Below, one piece after another: positions 12,916-24,623 of a stretch of DNA of 64,000 nt (its first letter is position 1; the number at the start of each line of letters is the position of its first letter). The notes under the pieces were generated by a model that was not told the origin of the DNA, did not search any database, and saw only the letters and a list, made by a program, of their open reading frames with translations. The stretch is from the NCBI RefSeq assembly GCF_000002425.4, contig NC_037257.1, positions 16,842,328 through 16,906,327 on the forward strand. The letters run 5' to 3'. The stretch comes from Physcomitrium patens. Lineage: Eukaryota; Streptophyta; Bryopsida; Funariales; Funariaceae. The position numbers and the translations under genes are program-made.

Positions 12916-14176
12916 ATCAATTATTTGAGATAATTTGTATTGATGTATCTCAATATGTGGTCATTTGAGAAATGCTTTAAAATTGATTTGAGTTATTTTT
13001 TTTTTTATTTTTGTAACTTATATAGGATGCTTATAATTTAGAAAATATTCTTTTTATGGACATTTCTTCTACATTAAGAATTATAATTAGTTTTTAAAAA
13101 ATTACTATTTATATTTTTTGTAATATTTGAATCACTATGCTATATTATGTTAGCATGGATATGATTAAAGTGAAGACTTCTATTTATGATGAAATTATCA
13201 TTCTTATAATTTGACATTATTAGAGTAATATTTTGAAGTTTTATAAATATTGCATTATTGCTTCTTTTGCTTTGATTTTTAATATATAATATTTTCTTCT
13301 AAGCGTACTTGAGTTATAACTTTATTGATAAAATACATGCTCTTTAGAGCCAACTATATTTCTTTGATTATTTTTATATTCCTACATGTAAGAATATGAA
13401 GTTGTCTATACAATCCTAGGTGATTGCAAGCACAATGTGATCCTTTTATTTTCAATCAATAATAATTACTTAATTTGTTGGTGGTAATTTTATTGTTGCA
13501 TTTGAATCTATGATAGGCATTAGCTCATTTTTTTATGCCAAAGACTAAATCCTAAATTTCTTCTAATTCAAAATTCAATTGTATCTTTTTGATTCTAGAC
13601 TATATATTAAGAGCCATCAAACTTTGGCCATTCTTTGGTAGAAAGGTTGTTTATAGATATGCTTTTGAGAAAGAATTTATTGGTGCTTTAGTTTCTATGC
13701 AAAATATCTTTAAGACAACCTTAATCCTTCTTTTATGAATTTTAATTTTATATACTATATTTCTAAAACTAACTATAATTTCTTTTTTAAATTCATTGTT
13801 ATTCTTATATCATAATGGAATTATATTTAATTGAGGATTTAGTAAAATTCCTATTATTTTTTGAATGGTATTTTATAAAAAATATAATATTGAAAAAGAA
13901 AAGATCAAAATGGATTATAATTCTTCAATAAGGTATACTTATTAATATGTTTATATAAATATAAATTTGACATTTTAATAAACTAAATATGTTTGTATTA
14001 AGTTTACTAGTTCATTATATATAAATGTAAAACATCACATATACACTTTATATTAATTTGTACATAAGCACTTCAAGCCACTTTACTCAATTTGAATTTA
14101 AAATACTATGAATATTATTATACAATTCTATAGTTTTAAAAAATACTCAATAAAAGATTGATTTGTTTAAAATTAT
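12916..14176. other. AT-rich flank without a gene
   Basis: No coding motif or RNA gene seen. It contains the right copy (13814-13950) of the dispersed repeat also found at 3605-3735. The LTR of the copia element starts immediately after. Confidence 0.5.
13814..13950 (+). repeat. Dispersed direct repeat, right copy
   Basis: Counterpart of 3605-3735 in the same orientation, diverged by substitutions and small indels. Confidence 0.6.
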
Positions 14177-14486
14177 TGAAGTAAGTCACTTAGTAAAAGG
14201 TATTACTTTAGGTAAGTTGCTAGAGGTCAAAAGGTAGCAAAGAGTATAAGGAAGTTACTATGGTAGCTTCTAGGATTTGTAGGTGGCGGCTAGATTAAGA
14301 AAGAACCTAGGATTTAGTTGAATGAAGTAGAAATGGATATAATGTCGATGGAAGTTGCTTTGTTGGTTGGCAACCACTACTTATAAGTAACAAGTATATG
14401 AAGTAAGAATTATCTTACTCTATACTCTCTTTTGTGTCCAACTTTGCTGATGCTAAGTGTTGTGACTTCAAAGTGCTTATTCTTCA
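14177..14486 (+). repeat. 5' LTR of the copia element
   Basis: Matches 29927-30236 end to end with scattered substitutions and equal length. The next bases (ATAGGTTATGGGCCC) would hold the primer binding site. A GGTTATGGGCCCA stretch is tentative, and I cannot assign its tRNA. Confidence 0.9.
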
Positions 14487-15057
14487 ATAGGTTATGGGCC
14501 CACATACCTTTAGTTGTGAGTTTTGAAGTTCTTTGAAGTCTTTGTTGGTGTTAAGAGTAGACCTTATGCTTGTTGCTGATGTTAGAATTTGGTATCTTCT
14601 AAATCTCCTTTTGCATTTAGTTGTTGATGTAGTTATGCTCTTACTTGTTGTTAAATGCAATCATAATCTTAAAGGTTGTTAGATACCTTAGATTGATATT
14701 TAAGGACACTTGTGTTGTGTTTTCTTGCTGAGTTTCACCATTGGTGCTCTAATTTTGTGCTTTTATGTATTAATCTCCTTGAGAAATCCACTTATTGTGA
14801 TAAGAGGTGCTTTGTGAGGTTAGAAGTATTTTGTGATAGAAGAGAGGTGATTAAAGAGAGGAAAAGCTTATTCAAAAGGTTATCAGACTTAAGAAAATTC
14901 TTATAAGTAAAGTTGAGAGTGATTGAAGAGTGTAAACAATAATTTATTCATTAATAGGGAATTTTGGATTTTTTAAGGTAGTAACATCTTCTTGTTGATT
15001 TTGAGAGTTTATTCTTTTTTTTTTTTTGATTTTCTTTGATACATTCCTTCCTTAAAC

Positions 15058-16025
15058 ATGGCTGCAAGTGAGAGTGAGGATTTGAGAGTAATTGAGAAGT
15101 TTAGGGGTGACAACTTCTACCATTGGAAGAAGAAAATAGAGCTTTTATTGGCTTCATTAGATCCTTGGGACATTATTGATGAAAGTGAAGATCCTCCAAA
15201 TGATAATACTAATGTGAAGGTGAAGAAAGAATACAAATGATGTGAAAGGAAGGCTTTTGACATGATTGCAACAAATCTTGATGATGCCAACTTTTCACAT
15301 GTAATTGCTTGCACTAGACCAACAAAAGCACAAAAGACTCTTTGCAACATCTATAAGAGTAGAAACCTTACCAACATTCTATGGACAAGAAGAAAGTTCT
15401 TAACAGTAAAGATGGAAGAAGGAATTGACTTCATGGCTCATGTCAACAAGGTAAAAGCACTTACAAATCGACTAGCAGTTGTTGACACACCAGTTGATGA
15501 TAGAAAAATTGTGTTGACATTACTCATGAGCCTTTCCAAGTCCTACAACTACTTCATTGTGGCATTGGAATCTATCACATGAAGGAGCTTACTATGAACT
15601 ATGTCAGGTCAAGACTTGCCCATGAAGTACCTAAGAGAAAAGAAAAAGAACATCAAAGTGAAGATTTGGCTCTATTTTCAAGACAAGGAAAATGTAGCTA
15701 TTCTCACCAATATGATAGTTCAAAGAGAAATATGAGAAATTACTATATTTGTAAAAAATCAGGTCACTTTACTAGGAATTGCTACAAAGTCAAGAAAGGA
15801 GATAGAAAGAATACAAACAATGCTTGTGATAACTTTGGTGAAGATGATTATGCTTTCATGATAAGTGAAAGAGCTTCTATGGCTGCGCTGTCTAAGTGGA
15901 TTATAGAATCAAGTGCTACTAAGCACATGACACCATATAAGTATTCATTTGACACTTATGAAGAAATTTTAGCAAGCAAAGTTTGGTTGGCAAACAATGG
16001 TATGGTACAAGCCATTGGAATTCAC
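15058..16025 (+). pseudogene. copia gag (UBN2-type) remnant
   Basis: Gag packages the element RNA into virus-like particles. It starts MAASESEDLRVIEKFRGDNF, with the F-x-G-x-N-[FY]-x-x-W pattern usual near the start of copia Gag. Stops at 15238-15240 (TGA after KKEYK) and 15580-15582 (TGA) break the frame, but homology continues across them. A zinc-knuckle-like segment lies near 15745-15800 (YYICKKSGHFTRNCYKVKK); its first Cys has become Tyr. The next stop is at 16026. Three or more lesions make it non-functional. Confidence 0.8.
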
Positions 16026-16861
16026 TAAATTATTGTAGAGATCCTTGTGAAGGACCAAATCAAGAGAATCAGATTGAAGGAAGACTTATATGTGCCAAAG
16101 ATGAAAAAGAACCTCCTTTTGGTGAGCAAACTTGTATTATATGGTTATAAGATCCAATTTGATATGAATGGATGCTTTGTGAAGATAATGGGTAGACAAC
16201 ATCTTGCTAAAGTCTTTAGAAATAGAAATCTCTACTTCATCAATTGTAAGAAGGTGAATGGAGTTGAAGTGGCAGCATTTGCTGATTTTCCACAAGACCA
16301 AGATAAGTTTGAAATCTGGCATCAAAGACTTAATCATTTGAATGCAAAATACATGAAGGAGCTTCAATCCATGGTAAGTGGCTTGGATCTTGGTCATTTC
16401 AGCCACAATGCCATGACACTTGCTTGTGAAGGTTGTATACAAGGTAAATAATAAAGGGATTCATTTCTAAATGGAATTGCAATCCGTACAACCAAATTAT
16501 TGGAGATTGTGCATTCTAATGTTTGTAGACTAATGAAGACACTATCAATTGGAGGAATAAGGTACTTTGTCACATTCATTGATGATTTTTTAAGAAAAGT
16601 GTGGATTTATATCATTAAAACTAAGAATGAATGCTTTTGAAGATTTAAAGAGTTTAAAGCTCTTGTAGAAAAATAATGTGAGTGCAAGATCAAAGTATTG
16701 TGCATAGACAATGGAGGTGAATACATGTCAAAGTATTTTGATGAATTTTTAAAAATTCAAGGTGATGCAAGATAAACTTTTACTTCTTATACTCTATAAC
16801 AAAATGGAGTTGCTGAAAGAACAAATTACACTATTGTAGAGATGGCAAGGAATATGCTTCA
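15880..16861 (+). pseudogene. copia protease and integrase, 5' part
   Basis: The protease site reads WIIESSATKHMT at about 15897-15932, where the family has W-x-x-D-S-G-A-S/T. The catalytic Asp is Glu and the Gly is Ser, so cleavage activity is unlikely. The integrase zinc region follows (IWHQRLNHLN, then LACEGCIQGK near 16410-16446). The core holds LEIVHSNV (first Asp now Asn), CIDNGGEY near 16706-16727 and NGVAERTNYTIVEMARN near 16804-16851 with the third acidic residue. Stops occur at 16026, 16448 and later. The reading is cut at 16861 by the chromovirus and resumes at about 23238. Confidence 0.85.
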
Positions 16862-17412
16862 TGTCAAGGATAAAAATATGATAAAGAAAAATAAACAAGT
16901 GAGACTTTTCTCAAAGAAAGATGACAAAATAGAAATAACTTGATATGTATATTAAGAAAGAAACTGGAATGGCTATTGCCAAAAGTCAAAAAAATTAGAG
17001 GTCTTTGAAACTAAATTAGAAATAAGAAAAGAGTTGACAAGAGTGAAGGCTTCACTCTTGTCTCTATATATACTATCTTATTAGAGATTACGTGGCAACA
17101 TTCTATAGGACCTCTAATATGTGTTGACTTTGTAGGACACATAACTTACAAGGCAAGTTTTTCTACATGCGGGCCACATAGTTAATTTGGTCTTCAAGCA
17201 AACAATATGTGTGGCACATGGCCAACTTATTGACTACGTTTTTAATCCCAAAAAGTCAATTAAAGACACTTATAAAGTCAAAGCAACATCTGTAAAGCTT
17301 CTAGGAAGCTTCTATATCAAATACTATAGAATTAACTTTCTTTTATCTATTTTTACTTATTTCTACTTATTTATATATGTAATTACTAACTTATATGCGT
17401 ATGTCCGTGACA
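16862..17412 (-). repeat. 3' LTR of the minus-strand chromovirus
   Basis: On the minus strand it starts TGTCACGGACATACGC and ends with ..CCTTGACA at 16862. A purine-rich tract (AGAAGAGAGATTAA on the minus strand, about 17413-17430) abuts it as the polypurine tract. A TATATATAGAGACAAG block lies near 17057-17072 (minus). Confidence 0.9.
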
Positions 17413-17989
17413 TTAATCTCTCTTCTAGGCACGAGTTCCATGAGGAGCAGTAATCATATATTGAAGAAATCTATGATGCGACGAATTATATTTGCCACAT
17501 ACTCTGATCTTTGTTGTGTTCGAAGATGATTGATAGGGCCTCTCAACCATCGATAGTGTCCCATACCAGGGAGAGAAGATCACCCAATTATTTGATTATT
17601 GTTGACGCCTTCATAACTTCATTCGAATAAAATATTTGGAACACCATCAGGAGTTGGTCCTACCTCTAGTAAAATCAATGAACATCGAAAGTTCCTTCCA
17701 AGGTCATGATACCAAACGCATTGTATCTCACCATCTATTTGAAGAAGAACATGTCATTCTTAAAGATCTTTATCTCAATTACGTCGACTTGAAGGTTGTG
17801 ATAATCGTAATGTCTCATCCGGTAGGTCAACAAACGAAGGCTCTTGAGTCAAATCTGCTGGTTGTTGATTCTCCATCTCCTAAGCGTTACAATTACAAAG
17901 AAGCTACAAACAAGGATTGAAAGTAGAATGTTATCTTGTCTAGATCTTGTTTCTTTTATAAAAAAGATTTTCATCTTGATTTTGATAGA

Positions 17990-18339
17990 TGTTATTGATA
18001 AAAAGCCTCCACCATCTTTGTTGCATTTACAAGATTCTTTACTGGCTCCCATGTATGTTCATTAATATCATATCCATGCCAATGGACAAGATATTTCAAT
18101 TTATTTTGACGTCGCCTTGAATCTAAGACTTCTTCTACTTCAAACTATTCATTATTGTCCACTTCTATAGGAGGAGGTGGAGCTTGTCTTTTTTTTGGTA
18201 TGTCTATTATCTTGTATGATTCAAGAAGAGATACGTGGAATACTGGATTAATTTTCATTGACTCCGATAGGTGTAAATGATATGCAACTGGATTGATTTG
18301 TGTAGAAATAGAAAATGTTCTAAACCTTTGATAGTCCAA
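17990..18339 (-). pseudogene. Integrase C-terminal tail and chromodomain of the chromovirus
   Basis: Chromodomains at the integrase C-terminus bind modified histone tails and direct insertion into heterochromatin. The minus strand reads FHVSLLE near 18230-18250, then FEVEEVLDSRRRQNKLKYLV and HWHGYDINEHTWEPVKNL to about 17995. That is the complete chromodomain core, with the aromatic cage positions (Y in KYLV, W in HWHG, W in TWEP) kept. One stop separates the DNNE segment from FEVEEVL at about 18147. This places the family among chromoviruses. Confidence 0.88.
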
Positions 18340-18556
18340 CTTGTCACAAGGACAAGTGGTCTTGATATTGCAACGAAGTAACCATACCTTATCATCTATG
18401 TGGAATGGTGGTTTTTCCTTTTGATAGACATCCGCATTGATCTTTTGTTGTTCTTGAGCTTCTTTTCACAGCACCTTTATTGTTGCATGTAGCTCTGATA
18501 AATGAATTGCCAAATCTTTCGTAGCACGATTATCAACTTTTAAAAAGTCAAAAGTA

Positions 18557-19183
18557 TCAAGTCGTGGATGTTAACCATAATTGACAAAGAAAGGTGTTTG
18601 TTTTTGTAGAAGAATGTACCGTGTTATTGTAAGCAAACTTTACCAATGGCAAAAGAGTTGTCCAATCATCTTGTTGGTAGTTAATGGTACATCTTAAATA
18701 TTGCTCCAAAACTTGATTAATACACTCCATTTGTCTATCAGTTTGAGGATGGAATGCCGAAGATAGTTTTATATCCACTTTTAGAATCTTGAAAAGAATC
18801 CGCCAAAATCTTGATATAAATTGAGTTCTCTTATCTGATATAATATCCTTGGATAATCCATGATAGTGGTAGATATTATCAAGAAAGAGCTTAGCTGTTT
18901 CTTCACCTCTGATAGATTTTGTACATAGTACAAAATGTGCCATCTTGGTAAAATGATCTATTATCACGAATATAAAGTCATAAGAACTTGACATTGGAAG
19001 ATCCATGATGAAATCTATAGAAATAGAAGACCATGGTTGTTTTGGAATGGGTAATGGCTGAAGAAGTCCGTAAGGTCGATGATGATGAGTTTTTGATCTC
19101 GAGAAAACATAACAAGATTGTTCAAAATCTTTGACTGCTTTCCACATTTGTGGCCACCAAAAATCTCTCGATATTAGTTCCAA
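18557..19183 (-). pseudogene. Integrase core of the minus-strand chromovirus
   Basis: Integrase joins the cDNA to host DNA. The 208-codon open segment holds the D,D(35)E core: Asp in SISIDFIMDLP, Asp in DIISDKRTQF and Glu in DRQMECINQVLEQY. The part after PLVKFAYNN is intact up to the frame break near 18557. The HHCC zinc region upstream (about 19184-19260) is in another frame after a stop. All three acidic residues remain. Confidence 0.9.
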
Positions 19184-19267
19184 AGTTTTATTGTACCCAA
19201 AATATCCTGGTACTGGAAAGTCATGACGAGCTTGAAGAATATGTAATCGAGCTTCACCTTTTAGAAC

Positions 19268-20116
19268 TTATAAGCATCCCTCAAAATATAGTAGATTCTT
19301 CTTGAATTCAAACTTAGAAGTATCATGAGACTTTGAAGGATTTTTCTTAATATCATAAATGAGAGGATCAAAAGACATACTTGACTGAACTTGCTTAATA
19401 AAAGTTGAATCAATAGTTAGTGTTGATTTCATTGCTCGAAGATGAAGATGCTTTGGCTTTAAGAAAATAATTTGTTGTTGATCAAAAGTAGCATCTCCTT
19501 CTTTTGGTGCAAGGTAAGATCGTCTAGAGAGTACATTTGACAAACATTGTTGTTTTCCTGGTTGATAAGTAATCTTGAATTTGAATCTTGACAAAGACAT
19601 ACTCCAACGGGCTTGGCAATAATTCAAAACACATGCTGACATAAAATATTCAAGATTCTTGTGAACTGTACATATTGTATTTGGGCTAGAAGTACCTTCT
19701 AGATAATAGCACCATTCTTGAAACAAATCCACGATTGTAAGAAGTTCTTTGTCGTGGATCTTGTAGTTAATCTCGGCTATTAAAAATTTTCTGGAATGAA
19801 AAGCTATTGGATGAAGTTTATTATCTATTCTCATTTGTGACAATACGGCACCCAAAGCAAAGTCTAATGCGTTTATTTCTATAAAAAATGGCTTAGAAAA
19901 ATCGATGCGATACAAGATTGGTGCAAAAATAAAGACTGTCTTCAAAGCTTCAAATGCTACTTCTGCTTTTTGATTCCATTGAAATTTGTCATTGCAAATC
20001 AAACGTATAAGTGGAGCTATAACTTGAGAGAAGTCTTTGATGAAGATCCGATAGTAGTTGGCAAATCCCAAAAAGCATTGGACATCTCTTACCATTTTTA
20101 GGATCTTCCAATCCAT
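19268..20116 (-). pseudogene. Reverse transcriptase thumb and RNase H of the minus-strand chromovirus
   Basis: 282 codons open. VQCFLGFANYYRIFIKDFS is the hallmark just after the RT palm. Next comes the RNase H-like part: FFIEINALDFALGAVLSQ (the first catalytic Asp is read as Asn in IEIN), HSRKFLIAEINYKIHDKELL with the conserved E, and YQPGKQQCLSNVLSRR, which corresponds to the G-x-x-N-x-x-A-D-x-L-S-R box and has lost its Asp. RNase H is probably dead in this copy. Confidence 0.9.
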
Positions 20117-20169
20117 AATAGTTTAAACTTTCTTAAGGTCCATCACAAGTCCAACATTTGAAATGATGT

Positions 20170-20900
20170 ATCCTAAGAAGTCGACTTAAGTAGTATAAAA
20201 TATACACATTTCTATCTTGGCATAGAGTCCTGCATCTATTAGTTTTTGTAATACTTGGCGAACATGAAGTTCATATTCTTCTGAGTTCTTAAAATAGATT
20301 AAGATGTCGTCTAGATAACAGATAACAAATTCATCTAAAAACTCCCAAAAGACATCATTTATTAGATGTTAGAATGTTGTTGGTGCATTTGTAAGTCCAA
20401 AAGGCATGACGTTGTATTCAAAATATCCATACCTTATTCGAAACGCAGTCTTCCATTCATCTCCTTTTTTAATGCGTACAAAATTGTATGCTCTCCATAG
20501 ATATATTTTTGTATAGATCTTAGCTTGATTCAATCGATTAAGAAGTTTAAATATCAAAGGTAGTGGGTACCTATTTTTTATAGTGATTTTGTTGAGTCCT
20601 TGATAATTAATGCACATCTACAATACTCCATCTTTTTTCTTCACAAATAAAATTGGAGCTCCTGCTGGAGATTTGGAATGGCGTATGAAGTTCTTGGCCA
20701 AACTTTCTTCAATATACTCTTTGAGTTCAATCAACTCATTTTGAGATAAATTGTAGATTGATCCAAATGATGGTTGTACTCCTTCTTGAAGGTCAATTGA
20801 GTAGTCATAGGAACAATGTTCTAGAAGAGTATCCGCATTTTTTTTCTCAAATACATCTTAAAAATCTTGATATTGGCTTGGAATGCCACTTGAAGTCTTT
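20170..20900 (-). pseudogene. Reverse transcriptase palm and fingers of the minus-strand chromovirus
   Basis: The segment 20369-20617 reads [18 protein letters not shown], then [20 protein letters not shown], the standard Ty3/gypsy RT blocks (family F-G-L-x-N-A-P). Past a stop at about 20366 the palm continues with [12 protein letters not shown] near 20295-20330, so the YLDD catalytic motif is intact. Upstream, about 20640-20750 reads KSPAGAPILFVKKKDG, another RT signature. Single stops interrupt the frame. Confidence 0.88.
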
Positions 20901-21083
20901 CCACTAGTAGAAATAGGTGTGGCATAAATAACATAAGGTGATCCTTCTTTTGTAGCATGCAAGAAAGCACTTGTACCTACAAATATAGATTTAATTAAAC
21001 TAGACTTATGACTTTCTACTTGATTAACTACACTCTTAGTTATACTTTCAGAAAAGTCAAGACATCAAGCAGTTCAATCTATT

Positions 21084-21461
21084 TTAGAGGTTATATTTTT
21101 CTAGCCATGATAAACCTAAAATGACTAGATTAGAAGGAGATCTAATGATATTAAATATTTCAAAGCTATTATGACCATTAGTTGCTATTTCTATAGGAAG
21201 TGTTTCATGAATAATATCTTCTGAAGACAACAGACGACCATCTATGACTTCTACATGAACAGGTTTAGTTTTCTTTACTAAAAATATGCTATGTCTTTTA
21301 GCAAATTTTTTATCTAAGAAATATGTTGAGGCTCCTGAATCTAACAAGGCAGAGGTTTTCAGATGTTTAGGTCCTAGAATAACATTTATCGTAAAACATA
21401 GAGAGGGTTCTAAAGAGAGGATAGGACCTTCACTAGGCATTGTACAAGGTTCCAATTGCAC
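21084..21461 (-). pseudogene. Aspartic protease of the minus-strand chromovirus
   Basis: Retroviral-type pepsin fold that cleaves the Gag-Pol polyprotein. The active-site motif ALLDSGAST is intact at about 21330-21356. The flap region follows, with SNLVILGLSWLEKYNL at the end (family hydrophobic-G-[LM]-[DS]-W-L). A stop ends the frame just after. Neighbours are the gag zinc knuckle upstream and RT downstream. Confidence 0.9.
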
Positions 21462-21539
21462 GGTCCCTATTGTAGCCGGACAAGTTTGTTTTTCAACATG
21501 CTATCTCCTTTGATTGTCGTAATCCTCATTTTATGGTTG

Positions 21540-22423
21540 CTTCACTTCTTTGATTAATGTTGAACAGTGTGCTTAGGTTCTCCATAATATAAGCACAATC
21601 CTTCCTGACAATGATAAGTCTTTTCTTGCACAGTAAGAAGTTTGAAATGTACTACATCAATTTACATATCCTCTACTTTCGAATGTATATGTTAAAGAGA
21701 TGTTGATGTTGCCATTGAATTATAGTAATGTTGAGGTCCACTTGTATGGTTCTCAGATCGGAATTCAAAAAGGTGATTGTCCCACTTCATAGCAAAGTCA
21801 ATTGCTTGACTCAATGTTTGATGATGAGGTAAGTTGAGCATTAATTTTTTTACCTCATATTGTAATCCATAGAGAAATTGGCTAATAAGTGTAGTATCAT
21901 CCCACTTGATATTAGTTGTAAGTTGTCAAAATTTTGAAGCATACAACGTTACTAATCAATTGTCTTGTTATAAAATACGGATCTTATTGGTTGCAACACG
22001 AATTGCATCATGTTCTCCATACTTGGATCGAAACTCTACCAAAAAAGCCTCTAAATTATCCAATATTGGATCTCATCATTCAAGAAAAGATGAAAACCAT
22101 GATAATATTGAACTTGAAAGAAGCATACCAATGAATCAAACTTGCGATCCTAAAGTTGGATAGCTTTGGGATTGAAGTTCAATCACAAGTTGTACTTGAT
22201 TGATAAATCCTCTAAACTTTGATCTGGTGCCATTAAACTTCTCGGATAGGGCAATTCTTAGTTCTCTAATACTAAAAGGATGTTCCACCATAGGAGAAGG
22301 GACATGATTTGATATAGATGTTGAAGCACCTCCAATCATTTCTATATCTTCACTTCCTACTAATCTTGTTGCTCCTTGTGGTGGTAAATTGAGTTGATGC
22401 ATTGCAAGCATTAACTTCGTCAA
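21540..22423 (-). pseudogene. gag of the minus-strand chromovirus
   Basis: The open segment 22136-22423 covers the N-terminal gag, including ALSEKFNGTRSKFRGFINQV, a retrotransposon-gag signature also found at 32960-33000 in the sister copy. After frame breaks, a degraded zinc knuckle (CLYYGEPKHTVQH on the minus strand, near 21560-21600) precedes the protease. Confidence 0.75.
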
Positions 22424-22650
22424 TTACTCTTGTATTTGGCCATTGCACTCTTCATTTCAACAAGTTCTGTCATGATAATAATTAGAAAAGAGAAGATGTC
22501 TAATATCGCTCATGACAAATAGAAGAGAGGACTTGAGAACAAAGAAAATACTAAGGACAATATCAGTTTAAAAGAGGGTAATCCATAACTTCTAATATAC
22601 TTATGTCTTATCAAGAAAAAGGGATAATCCACTCTTAATTAAGATTAGAC

Positions 22651-22665
22651 AAAGCTCTGATATTG
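22651..22665 (-). promoter_or_regulatory. Possible tRNA-iMet-like primer binding site
   Basis: The minus strand reads CAATATCAGAGCTTT, close to the TGGTATCAGAGC complement of initiator tRNA-Met used by many plant LTR elements. It lies about 20 bp inside the LTR end rather than directly beside it, so the call is tentative. Confidence 0.4.
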
Positions 22666-22685
22666 TAAGTGTACTCTTATCAATC

Positions 22686-23232
22686 TGTCAAGGACAAGAA
22701 CATGATAAAGATAAATAAAAAAGTGAGACTTTTCTCAAAGAAAGATGACAAAATAGAAATAACTTGATACGTATATTAAGAAAGAAACTGGAATGGCTAT
22801 TGCCAAAAGTTAGAAAAACTAAAGCCCTTGAAACTAGACTGGAAGCAAGAAAAGAATTGACAAGAATGAAGAAGGCTCTGCTCTTGTCTCTATATATACT
22901 ATCTTACTAGGAGCTACGTGGCGACATTCTAAAGGACCTCCAATATGTGTTGACTTTGTATGACACATGCCTTAACTTATAAGGCAAGTTTTTCTACGTG
23001 CGGGCCACATAGTTAGCTTGGTCTTCAAGCTAACAACATGTGTAGCACATGGCCAACTTGTTTACAACGTTTCTAATCCAAAAAGTCAATTAAAGACACC
23101 TATAAAGTCAAAGAAATGTCTATGAAGCTTCTAAGAAGCTACCGTATCAAATACTATAGAATTAACTTACTTTTACTTACTTCTACTTATTTATACATGT
23201 AGTTATTGGCTTACATGCATATGTCCATGATA
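22686..23232 (-). repeat. 5' LTR of the minus-strand chromovirus
   Basis: Starts on the minus strand at 23232 (TATCATGGACAT, from TGTCATGGACAT) and ends CCTTGACA at 22686. The terminal base change does not disturb the perfect TSD. Confidence 0.9.
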
Positions 23233-23237
23233 CTTCA

Positions 23238-23816
23238 TGCACAACAATTTAGGCATGAGTATTGAGCTGAAGTTGTGGTTATTTCAATTTACATAAGGAA
23301 TTGGTGCCCTACAAGTGCACTCACATCAATGACTCTATAAGAAGCTTAGAGTGACAAGAAACCTTATGTTTCATACATGAAGATCTTTGGATGCATTGTT
23401 TATACAAAGGTACTAGATTGCATGAGGTCCAAACTTGATGCAAAGAATACAAAATGTGTATTTGTTGGATATTGTGAAGGTACAAAGGCATACATGCTAA
23501 TGTGTTTAGAAACCAAGAAGATCATCGAAAGTCGTGATGTTGAATTTTTAGAGCATGAGAGTACTTTTGAGCACTTAGAGATGGATCAAAGTAGAAGTAA
23601 TGGTGTATTTGTGGACACATCATCAATTTTAGCAAAGAAAGAAAAAGAAGAAGATGATGGTAAAAATGAAGATGGAAGAAATATAAATCAAGGTGAAGTG
23701 CCAAAGAAGGTAGACCATAGTATACCTTCAATTGTTAGTACCAACAATGTATACAATAAAGATATCAATGATAATAGTAATGATGAGGAGTATCAACCTT
23801 TAAGTGAGAAAAGATA
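23238..23816 (+). pseudogene. copia integrase C-terminus (middle piece of the copia element)
   Basis: Continuation of the copia reading after the chromovirus. First comes ALTSMTL-like sequence, then from 23377 MKIFGCIVYTKVLDCMRSKL and KCVFVGYCEGTKAYMLM. This is the copia signature at the end of integrase (F-G-C .. K-L-D-x-K .. C-x-F-V-G-Y .. K-x-Y). The tail is acidic, serine- and asparagine-rich and ends at a stop at 23815-23817. The next insertion begins at 23857. Confidence 0.85.
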
Positions 23817-23856
23817 AGCTTTAAGGAAGAAGAAGCTTGGAAGAGAGCATGAAGTG

Positions 23857-24620
23857 TGTAGAATAGATATTAATTCGTTTTTGAAAGATATTAGTAAAAT
23901 ATATTAATAGTCCATATAATAGGAAATTCAGGAGGACGGATGAATGATTTAGTTATTAAAAGTAGTTAATTATAGAATTACGATTAAAATCTGGAGAATC
24001 AAGAAAAAGTATATAAGAGTTGTAGAAGTTAATTAAGGTGCCATCGTTGTGATAGTTGTGAGTCGGGGTAAGCTTGGTGCTACTTCTTTTCTTTTGTTTA
24101 TTATTTTCTTTGAATAAGAGGATTGAGAGTTTCTGAATATTGTGAAGTGAATTATGGAATAGAAATGTGATTGGTATTATTTGAGAAGAAGAAAGATTGA
24201 ATGCTGAAATTTGATTGTAGTTCAGCAGAGAGAATGAGTCTGTGTTTGTGTGAAACACCATAATGTGAATGGCAGTTTGGTATGAAGAATTCCAGTGATT
24301 GGAATGAGGGTAATTGTGTACTGAAAGCTATGAGGGCGTAGTATTACAGTTGGAGATTATGAAGGTGAATATATTGGTGGAAATAGCAGTTATTGGTATG
24401 ACTGAATTGCTGTAAGGAAGAGACCGATAAGATGAAGGAGGAGATTATAGTTTCTTTGTATGTTCAGATATTAGAAATAGAGACAATACATTCAGGAAGT
24501 AATTGATTGTGTGACCCTAACATGAACGCTTAAACAACTAGTCATTTCCTGTGTTTGAATCCTCCTATACGGGTTTATTCCTATTAGATTAATTTGGAAT
24601 AAGTAAAACGAGCAATCACA
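23857..24620 (+). repeat. 5' LTR of the gag-only element
   Basis: 764 bp, equal in length to its partner. In the first 230 bp I count about 18 differences from the 3' LTR, nearly all transitions. Starts TGTAGAATAGATATTAATTC, ends AGCAATCACA. Confidence 0.93.
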
Positions 24621-24623
24621 TTT

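Larger units (their letters stand above)
16862..23232 (-). mobile_element. Chromovirus (Ty3/gypsy), best-preserved copy, inserted in the copia integrase
   Basis: Minus-strand element of 6371 bp. Its 5' LTR is 22686-23232 (547 bp) and its 3' LTR 16862-17412 (551 bp). A perfect 5-bp TSD, CTTCA, is at 16857-16861 and 23233-23237. Internal order on the minus strand is gag, protease, reverse transcriptase, RNase H, integrase, chromodomain. The LTR pair looks roughly 88-90% identical over the first 200 bp I compared, so the insertion is not recent. ORFs are broken by single stops only, which makes this the reference copy for the family in this window. Confidence 0.95.

Noticed and set aside
23956-24261. 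101-codon minus ORF, repeated at 27547-27849
   Set aside because: It is an antisense reading of the LTRs; its presence in both LTRs comes from LTR identity, not coding function.
24545-24570. tRNA-like T-loop word GTTTGAATCC
   Set aside because: It lies in both LTR copies of the gag-only element without D-arm, anticodon arm or acceptor pairing.
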